Assembly (NCBI GenBank): GCA_003023665.1 | Contig: PXYR01000023.1 | Span: 1-18,378, forward strand | Direction of reading: 5' to 3' | Origin: Bacteroidota bacterium | Lineage (GTDB): Bacteria > Bacteroidota > Bacteroidia > Flavobacteriales > Schleiferiaceae | Length of the DNA stretch: 18,378 bases | Part shown: positions 1-6,934 of the stretch, piece by piece | How positions within the stretch are numbered: position 1 is the stretch's first letter | Layout: the number at the start of each line of letters is the position of its first letter | Translations under genes and position numbers: made by a program | The notes under the pieces: generated by a model | Databases searched by the model: none | What the model was told of the DNA's origin: nothing | Seen by the model: only the letters and a program-made list of their open reading frames with translations

Positions 1-221
1 GCGACCTATGGACCCCCACTGAAGAAGCCAACTTCACATGGGGTTGGCACATACATGCTGGTGTTAAGCTTTGGAGACTTCTTGGGGAAGTAAAATATGA
101 AAGTGGTTTTGGGTTCATGTCTGGTAATTTTGATCAAAACATAGGCGGAAACGACTACACTTTTGATTTGGACCAGCGCCGATCTCAAGTAATTGTTAGT
201 GTGGCGTACTTTTTTAAGTAA
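1..221 (+). CDS. C-terminal end of an outer-membrane beta-barrel protein (5' end outside the window)
   Basis: An open frame runs from position 3 to a TAA at 219-221 with no stop, giving 72 residues; the start lies upstream of the window. The visible part alternates polar and hydrophobic/aromatic residues in strand-like stretches separated by Gly/Asn/Asp turns. It ends in VIVSVAYFFK, a terminal amphipathic strand with aromatic residues close to the C-terminus, as the BAM complex recognises in outer-membrane barrels. I infer an integral outer-membrane protein; the family cannot be named from this fragment. The TAA is followed directly by the stop codon of the convergent exonuclease gene, with no spacer and no hairpin. 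The reverse-strand open frame at 6-188 is judged a shadow. Confidence 0.7.
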   Translation, partial: DLWTPTEEANFTWGWHIHAGVKLWRLLGEVKYESGFGFMSGNFDQNIGGNDYTFDLDQRRSQVIVSVAYFFK

Positions 222-1556
222 CTAATCCGTTACAAGTTCTTCCAGGTAACCTTTCTGGTAGAAGTGATGAATGACACCTGCGGCATAGGCGTCGTGCTCT
301 AAATGTACCATCCGCTTTTTTAATTTGGGTCGATTGGCACCGTCCGTTGCTAGATAAAAATACGTGTACCCCAATATTCGACCACCTTCAATTAGAATGG
401 CACACTTTTCATTATCCTTGCGACCAGGCCCAATTAAGGTTGCTTCAGATGGATACAAGTACTGCCTCATGGTACTTAGTGACACGTGTTTGGACTTTGC
501 TTTCCACTGAAGGTTCTTGGTATGTTTGAAGTAATGTTCCCTGTCTTTATCAAGCAAAAATTTAAATGGGTCTAACGATTCATTCATCATCAGCCTTTGT
601 AAAAAACCATAGGTTGACCCAGTTCCCTCAAAGTAGAATTCCGGTTTCTTGTGACGAATTGGATGTACTCGCACAAAATCAACGGAAACACTTTTCTTTG
701 GTTCGGTAAATATTCCAAAACTCAGAAATTGCTTTTTCTTAGCGCTATTATACACGGGTCGCAGCCTTTCCAAGGTTCTTTTATGTTGAATCTGGGCTAT
801 TGCTTCATTCCCTATATCCTCAATTTCTAGTCGTTTTGCTTCAGCTTGAAGAGATAAGGCCAATTTATTGTCAGCAACAAAATGCCTATTAATACTATTC
901 TGCAAGTCCTTACTATTACCAATATATATCGGCTCACCCGAATCATTATAGATGTAATAGATACCTACTTTATGGTTTAAATTCTTAACCTGATCTTTAA
1001 ATGGATTTCTATTTTCACTGTCCGATTTTGAGACTTGTACCTCATCTAAAAAAGAGCTCCTATCCTTCTGTAGTAATATCTTCAATAGCTCTGTGGTCAA
1101 TCTAGCGTCACCTTCCGCTCTATGGCGAGCAGAATTAACAAGACCCAATTCCTTTGCCACAGTCTTTAAACCATAATTCTCCCAAGTTGGAAACATTCTT
1201 TCGCAGTAAGGAATGGTATCTAGAGTCGCTCGATGATAATCAAACCCTAAAGCCTCAAATTCTTGCTGAAAAACACGATAATCAAAACCAATATTATGCG
1301 CTACAAAAGTGGCATCATCGGTTATTTTAACTAACCTTTTTGCTAGTTCATAGAACTTAGGAGCTGTCCGTACCATCTTATTGGTGATACCGGTTAGTTT
1401 GGTCACGTAGGGATCAATTGCTCTTTGTGGGTTCACCAGAGAAACAAATTGATCAACTATTTCGCCGTTCTCTAATATAAATACAGCAACGTCAATGATG
1501 CGTTCGTCACCCCACGACCCCCCGGTACACTCAATATCTATAACCGCAAATCTCAT
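222..1556 (-). CDS. DEDDh 3'-5' exonuclease (DnaQ/PolC epsilon type) fused to a degenerate GIY-YIG domain
   Basis: The protein has 444 residues. Residues 1-165 form a DnaQ-like exonuclease with the full DEDDh set: D7 and E9 in DIECTGG, D92 in HNIGFDYR, and H145 with D150 in HRAEGDA. This fold removes nucleotides from DNA or RNA 3' ends using two metals. Residues 197-270 resemble the UvrC/Cho GIY-YIG nuclease (GIYYI at 198-202, YIG at 211-213, LRPVYN at 265-270). The catalytic Arg position reads Ser (S221) and the catalytic Glu position reads His (H258), so this half is probably inactive. Residues 271-444 form the extra C-terminal region found in Bacteroidota versions, function unknown to me. 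It is the last gene of its block; its ATG directly follows the yggS stop. A repair or nucleic-acid trimming role is inferred from the exonuclease half. Confidence 0.88.
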   Translation of the reverse strand: MRFAVIDIECTGGSWGDERIIDVAVFILENGEIVDQFVSLVNPQRAIDPYVTKLTGITNKMVRTAPKFYELAKRLVKITDDATFVAHNIGFDYRVFQQEFEALGFDYHRATLDTIPYCERMFPTWENYGLKTVAKELGLVNSARHRAEGDARLTTELLKILLQKDRSSFLDEVQVSKSDSENRNPFKDQVKNLNHKVGIYYIYNDSGEPIYIGNSKDLQNSINRHFVADNKLALSLQAEAKRLEIEDIGNEAIAQIQHKRTLERLRPVYNSAKKKQFLSFGIFTEPKKSVSVDFVRVHPIRHKKPEFYFEGTGSTYGFLQRLMMNESLDPFKFLLDKDREHYFKHTKNLQWKAKSKHVSLSTMRQYLYPSEATLIGPGRKDNEKCAILIEGGRILGYTYFYLATDGANRPKLKKRMVHLEHDAYAAGVIHHFYQKGYLEELVTD

Positions 1557-2201
1557 CTACTCTTTTCTAGCCCCAAAAATAGCAGAGCCTATTCTCACAT
1601 GCGTTGACCCATTTTCAACGGCAATTTTATAATCTCCGCTCATCCCCATACTGAGCGTATGCCAGTTTCTCGCTGATCCAAGTTCATCAAAAAGATTCTT
1701 TAGATAATTAAACTCATCGTTTATTACATTGGAATCTTTGGTATTTGTGGCCATTCCCATGAGCCCAACAACGTCAACATTAGGGAACTGATCTAGTTCA
1801 GACACCAGAGCGCGCAATTCTAACTCGCTTAAACCAAACTTTGTATCCTCCCTAGCAATATGGACCTGAAGAAGGCATTGAATGGTTCTGCTGCATTTAT
1901 TAGCTTGTTTATTCAGTTCTACCAGAACCTTTTTTCGATCAACCCCGTGTACCAAATGAACGAATGGCGCTATGTATTTCAATTTGTTCGTCTGTATGGT
2001 GCCAATCATATGCCACTGAATGTCTTTGGGCAATGCTTCGTACTTAGCCGTTAATTCCTGAACTTTATTTTCCCCAAAATGACGCTGACCTGCATGGTAT
2101 GCCTCCATTATAACAGATTCCGGTTTGGTCTTGCTCACTGCAATCAGTTGAACCTCTCCTAATTCCAGGGAGTAATTTGATATTGATTCAGCTATACTCA
2201 T
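1557..2201 (-). CDS. yggS: YggS-family pyridoxal 5'-phosphate homeostasis protein
   Basis: The protein has 214 residues, near the usual 220-230. It is a single-domain fold III PLP-binding protein like the N-terminal barrel of alanine racemase. The Schiff-base lysine is K24 in LIAVSKTKP. Other family signatures are HFGENKVQEL, WHMIGTIQTNK, GLMGMAT and, near the end, HVRIGSAIFGAR. Members bind PLP in the cytosol without known catalysis and influence vitamin B6 and amino-acid pools. The ATG overlaps the stop of the upstream DUF1015 gene by four bases (ATGA, 2198-2201) and the stop abuts the exonuclease ATG, so the three genes are probably co-transcribed and translationally coupled. Proximity to the PLP enzyme SerC fits a role in PLP-dependent serine metabolism, but that link is inference. 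Confidence 0.93.
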   Translation of the reverse strand: MSIAESISNYSLELGEVQLIAVSKTKPESVIMEAYHAGQRHFGENKVQELTAKYEALPKDIQWHMIGTIQTNKLKYIAPFVHLVHGVDRKKVLVELNKQANKCSRTIQCLLQVHIAREDTKFGLSELELRALVSELDQFPNVDVVGLMGMATNTKDSNVINDEFNYLKNLFDELGSARNWHTLSMGMSGDYKIAVENGSTHVRIGSAIFGARKE

Positions 2202-3352
2202 TTGAATACATGAAGCATCATGCCGCTTCTTAATTTGGGTTCAATATAAGTGCTTTTAGGCGGCATAGTTCCTCCCGCTAATGCGGTTTTTTTGAGAGTT
2301 TCCACACTCACTGCCGGTAAACGAAATCCCACTTCAAGCCCCTTAGCTAACATCTCCTGACTTTGGTCAATTGCTTTTTGATGCACATAGGTTATGCGCC
2401 TATCTTTTTTAGCATCTTTTATTCCTAAAATAGGATCTAGAATACTGCTAAAAAGATATTCTGGTGGCAAATCACGATTTATGGTTTGCATTGATTTAAG
2501 AACAAACCATTTCCCCTGAAAGAACATTTCTATATCACCTTCAACTATCTCAAAGCCGCCTACTTTTTTATTTACTTCAAAGCGATCGTAGAGTTGATCT
2601 ATAGAAAAATTCATATCAGAAATGTTGATCCAGCGCTCAAAAGAATCTATACCAATCTCCTTTTCATCCATAAACATTGTAAGAATCATTTGTGCCTCTT
2701 CACAATGCTTCATACTCTCTGCAACTCTTTTTGTAGAGCCAAACCTATGATGACCATCTGCCAAAAAATACTCATTGTTTTTACGAAAGTTTTCCTCAAG
2801 TGTAATTTTCAAATCACCCGTGATAGCCCATAATTTATGTCCGATTTCATTAGTGGTAAAAAAGTCAAATATGGGTACTGTGAGCTTTATCTTTTCCATC
2901 AAATCGGTTCGTTGCGAATCCGACGCGCCAAATACCAATATAGGCTCTGCTTGAAAACCTGTACTTTCTAAGTACTCTGCAAAGAGCTTTTCGCGTGACT
3001 CAAGGGTTTTCTCATGTAAATGAACCTCAGCTTTATTCACGTCTAATAATCCTATAATTCCCGAATAGGTCCTGCCTGCAGATTTTTGTTCATACAAAAA
3101 GTAACTAGGTGCTTCATCTTGCCTAAATGTGCCTTTATCAATAAACTGATTTAATCTTGAACGAATTCGCTCAAATCGCTCTTGATTGGTTAATAAAATA
3201 TCTGCTTCAGGACGAATGACCTGAAGAAAGGAATATGGATTATTACGGAGTTTGTCGTACAGCTGTTCAGCTGAATATAAATCAACGGAACGACTCGGTA
3301 CGAGGTGTGCCTTGTTGCGTTCTGCGCGAACCGCACGAAATGGTTTTAGCAT
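2198..3352 (-). CDS. DUF1015 family protein, neighbour of serine biosynthesis genes
   Basis: The protein has 384 residues, typical for DUF1015. Hallmarks are the N-terminal LKPFRAVRA, the HLHEKT segment (111-116) and the signature ADGHHRF (198-204). There is no signal peptide or membrane segment, so it is cytosolic. The biochemical function is not established to my knowledge. The family often lies beside serA and serC in Bacteroidota and Firmicutes, as here, where only a kinase gene intervenes. The DGHHR motif recalls the nucleotide-binding motif of ParB/SerK-type proteins, including archaeal free serine kinase; this is a resemblance only. The 56-bp gap upstream carries TAACTTTC on the coding strand (near 3376-3383), one base off the TAnnTTTG box, so a local promoter is possible but weak. 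It overlaps yggS by four bases. Confidence 0.9.
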   Translation of the reverse strand: MLKPFRAVRAERNKAHLVPSRSVDLYSAEQLYDKLRNNPYSFLQVIRPEADILLTNQERFERIRSRLNQFIDKGTFRQDEAPSYFLYEQKSAGRTYSGIIGLLDVNKAEVHLHEKTLESREKLFAEYLESTGFQAEPILVFGASDSQRTDLMEKIKLTVPIFDFFTTNEIGHKLWAITGDLKITLEENFRKNNEYFLADGHHRFGSTKRVAESMKHCEEAQMILTMFMDEKEIGIDSFERWINISDMNFSIDQLYDRFEVNKKVGGFEIVEGDIEMFFQGKWFVLKSMQTINRDLPPEYLFSSILDPILGIKDAKKDRRITYVHQKAIDQSQEMLAKGLEVGFRLPAVSVETLKKTALAGGTMPPKSTYIEPKLRSGMMLHVFK

Positions 3353-3408
3353 GTAATTCTGTACTTAGGAGGGAGAAAGTTACGCCATTATAAGTGCTAA
3401 AGGAAGTC

Positions 3409-4632
3409 CTATGTCCTAGCAAGGGGCAATTTTAATTGACATCGCGTGAACTGCCCTACATTTTCAAGTGAAAAATCACAATTGTAATCATTTACTAAGT
3501 CAGTAACAAGGCTCAGACCCAATCCAAATCCGGTACCTTCAATGGAGTTGGTCCCTCTTTTAAACGGATGTAAAATGTCCATTCCAAATTCCGGAATATT
3601 TCCTTTGTTAAATACGCTAATTGTCAAATACCCCGGTTGCTCATCAACCACTAATATTGGGACTTCGTGCGCATCTCCATAGATTTTTGCATTGGAAATA
3701 ACATGGCTTATGGTAAATTCAATCATAGGCAGGGGAATAAAGACTAAAGGCCATTGGTCCAAAAGCATCTCAATTGGACATTCGTGCTCTTCGGATAAAG
3801 TTTGAATAACACTTTGAATAGAAACCACTTCACTACCCGTTCTGAGTACTTCAGAACGAATAAAATGTATAAGCGATAATTCTCTCGCTGTTAAACTAAT
3901 GTTTTCGAGCCCCTCATTGATCTGTCCAAAATGGCTTTCAAGTGTTTCAGCAAGTGATTCCGCTTTTGCTTTTTGTATTTTAAGTCTTGCTATTTCAACA
4001 TTATTTATTGCTGCTGTTAAAGGAGAATTGATATAATGCGAAAAGAAATTATTGAATTCGGCGCTGTATTCTATGAATTGCTCTTCCTTTATTCTTTGTT
4101 TTTCCATGCGCTGACTCTCATAACGCAATATTGAACTTACGTATACTAGTTTAACAACGATGAAAATGTAAAATATCAACTCCACCCAGTCCAATAATTC
4201 GTGAATGCCAGGATTTATGAGAGAAAACGTTTTATTCACAAATATGATAAGAAGCGAAAGGGCCATTGCGTTTATAGGTCGTAATCTCTTAGGTTTTTCA
4301 GAATCCCCGTAACGGCTAAAAAGTAATTCTGCCACTACAATATCCACAACGACCGCAAGGGTAAAAGCATGTGAGGAAACAAACAAGCTTAAAAACAAAA
4401 AAAGTGCGAGTCCCGAATAGGCCACCAATTTACTTCCTCTTATTGACCATACTTCATACCAATTGGCAATCATAAAAATGGAAATAGAGGCTATGAAAAG
4501 TAAAGAACCAAAAACAATGCTGCTTGGTCTACCGGTAATAAGACATATAAAAAAAATGCCTATTGATACAAAAAGATTAACAATGGTTAAATTCTTGAAA
4601 AGGCTAACCGATACTTTATCTAACTTTTTCAT
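3409..4632 (-). CDS. Orphan membrane sensor histidine kinase
   Basis: The protein has 407 residues. The N-terminal half has about six hydrophobic segments (roughly 15-33, 38-56, 69-86, 90-106, 121-133, 148-168), then a basic, charged helix. A DHp-like motif has H199 in SHYINSPL, the probable phospho-acceptor. The ATPase domain follows: N box with N314, a G1-like NKGN (342-345) with Asn for the usual Asp, the F-box PFKRGT, and G2 GTGFGLG (366-372). There is no separate periplasmic sensor domain, so sensing is probably by the membrane segments. No response regulator gene adjoins it. A terminator separates it from serA upstream, and the ATG is preceded by a small inverted repeat. The ligand and partner are unknown. 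Confidence 0.85.
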   Translation of the reverse strand: MKKLDKVSVSLFKNLTIVNLFVSIGIFFICLITGRPSSIVFGSLLFIASISIFMIANWYEVWSIRGSKLVAYSGLALFLFLSLFVSSHAFTLAVVVDIVVAELLFSRYGDSEKPKRLRPINAMALSLLIIFVNKTFSLINPGIHELLDWVELIFYIFIVVKLVYVSSILRYESQRMEKQRIKEEQFIEYSAEFNNFFSHYINSPLTAAINNVEIARLKIQKAKAESLAETLESHFGQINEGLENISLTARELSLIHFIRSEVLRTGSEVVSIQSVIQTLSEEHECPIEMLLDQWPLVFIPLPMIEFTISHVISNAKIYGDAHEVPILVVDEQPGYLTISVFNKGNIPEFGMDILHPFKRGTNSIEGTGFGLGLSLVTDLVNDYNCDFSLENVGQFTRCQLKLPLART

Positions 4633-4647
4633 GGGTATAAGTTACCC
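4633..4647 (-). repeat. Short inverted repeat directly upstream of the histidine kinase start
   Basis: On the minus strand the bases before the ATG read GGGTA-ACTTA-TACCC, a 5-bp perfect inverted repeat with a 5-bp centre, touching the start codon. It could be a small 5'UTR hairpin limiting initiation or half of an operator. A repeat this short may also be chance. No exact TAnnTTTG box is visible between it and the terminator. Confidence 0.25.
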
Positions 4648-4672
4648 AAAAACAATATTTCAATAATCGATA

Positions 4673-4707
4673 TCAAAAAAAAGTCTGTGCTAAGCACAGA
4701 CTTTTTT
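4673..4707. terminator. Rho-independent terminator between serA and the kinase gene (bidirectional in form)
   Basis: A perfect 10-bp stem pairs AAGTCTGTGC (4681-4690) with GCACAGACTT (4694-4703) around a TAA loop. It is flanked by an A run (about 4675-4682) and a T run (4702-4707). On the minus strand it sits about 25 bp after the serA stop, with the A run read as the U tract, so it should end the serC-serA transcript and make the kinase, DUF1015, yggS and exonuclease genes a separate unit. Confidence 0.88.
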
Positions 4708-4728
4708 GGTAAACTATTTATGGAACTA

Positions 4729-5667
4729 CTAGAGTTCATCAATGTGGGCAGCCAATTCTGTTCCTATTCTGTCTTGAGCTTCTAGGGTTGCCGCACCAAT
4801 ATGAGGCGTAATGCTGACTTTTCCATTCATTAAGACCTTCACTGCTGGCGTGGGCTCATTAGTAAATACATCAAGCCCTGCTCCGGCGACTTTACCGCTT
4901 TCAATTGCTTCCAATAACGCCTCCTCATTGACCACACCTCCTCTAGAAGCATTCATAAGAAATACACCGTCTTTCATCTTGGAGATTTCATTTTTGCCAA
5001 TCAAATCGCCACCAGGAACATGTACAGAAATAAAATCGCTTTCAGACAAAACACGCTCGAAACCTGCGTTTTCACAAGTGAATGTTGCCTTTTGACCATC
5101 AAAGAACTCCAATTCAACATCCACATGATTCTCGTGCATATCAGAAAAAATCACTTTCATTCCCGCGCCAATTGCGAGCTTAGCCAATGCTTGTCCAATG
5201 CGCCCAAATCCTACAATTCCTAGGGTGCGACCTCTTAACTCAACACCCTTTGCATACGATTTTTTCAAAGCGCCAAATTTAGAATCACCCTCCAAAGGCA
5301 TTTGTCGATTTGAATCGTGTAAAAAGCGGACAAGTCCTCTCATATGCCCCATAACGAGTTCTGCTACTGAATCAGAAGACGCGGCAGGTGTATTGAATAC
5401 CTTAAGCCCCTTTTCGCGGGCATAATCAACATCAATGTTATCCATACCAACTCCGCCGCGACCAATACCCTTAAGAGAAGAACATGCATCAATCAAATCT
5501 TTGCGAACTGTTGTTGCAGAACGAACCAAAACCACATCAATTTGATGCTCATTAATGAAATTTACTAATTGCTCTTGTGCAACTTTAGTAGTGAACAGTT
5601 CGTGTCCAGATGCTTGAATTGCCGTAACACCTGAAGCTGAAATACCGTCGTTTGCTAATACTTTCAT
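4729..5667 (-). CDS. serA: D-3-phosphoglycerate dehydrogenase, short form without ACT domain
   Basis: SerA catalyses the first committed step of serine synthesis: NAD-dependent oxidation of 3-phosphoglycerate to 3-phosphohydroxypyruvate. The start chosen is the ATG at 5665-5667 (MKVLANDGISASG), giving 312 residues. It overlaps the serC stop by four bases (ATGA) and matches the usual N-terminus; the frame opens further to 5697, but that would add ten atypical residues inside serC. Visible signatures are RSATTVRKDLID, GRGGVGMDNID, the Rossmann motif GFGRIG, NASRGGVVNE with the catalytic Arg, GAGLDVFTNEP, and ITPHIGAAT with the catalytic His. A short FFDGQ-containing insert typical of Bacteroidota SerA follows the NAD-binding motif. 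There is no C-terminal ACT or intervening domain, so serine feedback through ACT is not expected. It is co-transcribed with serC and ends at the terminator downstream. Confidence 0.96.
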   Translation of the reverse strand: MKVLANDGISASGVTAIQASGHELFTTKVAQEQLVNFINEHQIDVVLVRSATTVRKDLIDACSSLKGIGRGGVGMDNIDVDYAREKGLKVFNTPAASSDSVAELVMGHMRGLVRFLHDSNRQMPLEGDSKFGALKKSYAKGVELRGRTLGIVGFGRIGQALAKLAIGAGMKVIFSDMHENHVDVELEFFDGQKATFTCENAGFERVLSESDFISVHVPGGDLIGKNEISKMKDGVFLMNASRGGVVNEEALLEAIESGKVAGAGLDVFTNEPTPAVKVLMNGKVSITPHIGAATLEAQDRIGTELAAHIDEL

Positions 5668-6737
5668 GAATAATTTTTTTCTAAATCTTGCATACATGCT
5701 ACCAAGGCTTGTACACTGTCCAAATCCATAGCATTGTACATAGATGCCCTGTAGCCACCAACGGAACGATGGCCGTTAATACCTGATATTTTACTATTGT
5801 TAATGAGTTGATCAAAATACTCTTTGTGAGACGCCTCATCTTTAAGGAGAAAACAAGCGTTCATCGTTGACCTATCCTCTGCTGCTGCTGTACCCACAAA
5901 TAGCGAGTTACGATCTATTTCTTGATAGAGCAAGTTTGCTTTTTCATCATTTCTCTTTGAAATAGCCTCTACTCCACCATTGGACTTTAGCCAACGCAGT
6001 GTAAGCATACTCACATACACGGAAAAAACTGGAGGCGTATTGAACATACTGCCTTTTGAAATGTGCGTATTGTAGTCTAACATCGTAGGAATATAACGTC
6101 CAGAATTGCCTAATGCACTCTTACGAACGATGACCAAAGTTGCACCTGCAGGTCCCAAGTTTTTTTGAGCGCCTGCGTAAATAAGGTCAAAGGCATTCAC
6201 GTCTATGGTTCTTGAAAAAATATCAGAACTCATATCACACACCACGGGTACTCGAGTATTTGGGAAATTCTTTATTTGAGTCCCATAAATGGTATTGTTG
6301 GAAGTGCAATGAAAATAGTCCGCACCTTCATCAATAACATAGTCTTTAGGAATATAATTGTAATTGCTTGATTTTGATGATGCAATTACCTCTGCTTGAC
6401 CCAATCCATCTGCCTCCTTGAATGCTTTTGAAGCCCAAGCGCCAGTATCTAGATATTGAGCCTTACCATTTTTCGTCAATAAGTTATAAGCAACCATGGC
6501 AAATTGCATAGATGCGCCGCCCTGCAAGAATATGACTTCATGAGTATCTGGTACATTGAGTAATTCTTTGGTTAACGCAACAGCCTCATCCATCACCGCA
6601 ACAAAACTCTTGCTACGATGAGATATTTCAATCACAGATAATCCTAGGTTGTCAAAATTTAAAAGCGACTCTGAGGCCTCTTTAAAAACTTCTTGTGGAA
6701 GAATACATGGCCCAGCAGAGAAATTATGAATTTTCAT
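5664..6737 (-). CDS. serC: Phosphoserine aminotransferase
   Basis: SerC is a PLP enzyme converting 3-phosphohydroxypyruvate and glutamate to phosphoserine and 2-oxoglutarate; the family can also serve pyridoxine synthesis. The protein has 357 residues, the normal length. Signatures are HNFSAGPCILP at the N-terminus, ISHRSKSF (39-46), GGASMQFAMVAYNLL (73-87), and CDMSSDIFSR followed by AGAQKNLGPAG with the PLP lysine at K192. The C-terminal GHRSVGGYRASMYNA holds the phosphate-binding HRS and R residues. It is the first gene of its unit, with a -7 box 23 bp before the ATG. The 4-bp overlap with serA suggests coupled translation of the pathway's first two enzymes. No serB gene is in the window. 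Confidence 0.97.
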   Translation of the reverse strand: MKIHNFSAGPCILPQEVFKEASESLLNFDNLGLSVIEISHRSKSFVAVMDEAVALTKELLNVPDTHEVIFLQGGASMQFAMVAYNLLTKNGKAQYLDTGAWASKAFKEADGLGQAEVIASSKSSNYNYIPKDYVIDEGADYFHCTSNNTIYGTQIKNFPNTRVPVVCDMSSDIFSRTIDVNAFDLIYAGAQKNLGPAGATLVIVRKSALGNSGRYIPTMLDYNTHISKGSMFNTPPVFSVYVSMLTLRWLKSNGGVEAISKRNDEKANLLYQEIDRNSLFVGTAAAEDRSTMNACFLLKDEASHKEYFDQLINNSKISGINGHRSVGGYRASMYNAMDLDSVQALVACMQDLEKNYS

Positions 6738-6759
6738 TTCATCATTTTTAAATAGGCTA

Positions 6760-6767
6760 CAAATCTA
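6760..6767 (-). promoter_or_regulatory. Predicted Bacteroidota -7 promoter box for serC
   Basis: The minus strand reads TAGATTTG here, an exact match to the TAnnTTTG box of the Bacteroidota primary sigma factor. Transcription would begin about 5-7 bases downstream, leaving a leader of roughly 15-18 nt before the serC ATG. I do not see a convincing TTG at the expected -33 spacing. Confidence 0.5.
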
Positions 6768-6845
6768 ATTTGTTCTATTACCAATAATGCGAACCGCAAG
6801 AAAAAGTTTTGGTTAATATTCACGAACTATCCACAAAATCAAAGT

Positions 6846-6888
6846 AAAGCACAAGCGCACCATGAACATGCGCATTGTATGCTGCTTT
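6846..6888. repeat. Imperfect dyad in the serC-pruA divergent region, possible operator
   Basis: The left arm AAAGCACAAGCGCA (6846-6859) is matched on the right by TGCGC (6869-6873), TTGT (6875-6878) and TGCTTT (6883-6888), separated by small insertions; the centre is a 9-bp segment containing CATGAACATG. The element sits immediately upstream of the pruA -7 box and spans its -33 region, where a regulator would compete with or contact RNA polymerase. No regulator gene is nearby. It could alternatively be coincidental symmetry. Confidence 0.4.
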
Positions 6889-6893
6889 GTATG

Positions 6894-6901
6894 TAACTTT
6901 G
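6894..6901 (+). promoter_or_regulatory. Predicted Bacteroidota -7 promoter box for pruA
   Basis: TAACTTTG matches TAnnTTTG exactly, with a TTG at 6875-6877 upstream (16-bp spacer, slightly short for a -33 element). A start near 6907 would leave a leader of about 28 nt before the pruA ATG. The spacer and -33 region are occupied by the dyad described separately. Confidence 0.55.
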
Positions 6902-6934
6902 GTCATCACTTTTGAACTTTAAATCACAGAATAG

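Noticed and set aside
1860..2833. Plus-strand open frames opposite yggS and DUF1015
   Set aside because: They are short, without start context or recognisable domains, and mirror conserved minus-strand genes.
5668..5697. A longer SerA start at 5697
   Set aside because: It would place ten basic, atypical residues inside serC; the ATG at 5667 makes a standard ATGA overlap and the usual MKVLANDG start.
6738..6934. A riboswitch or small RNA between serC and pruA
   Set aside because: Predicted leaders are only about 15-30 nt, too short for a riboswitch; the visible symmetry lies upstream of the pruA transcription start.
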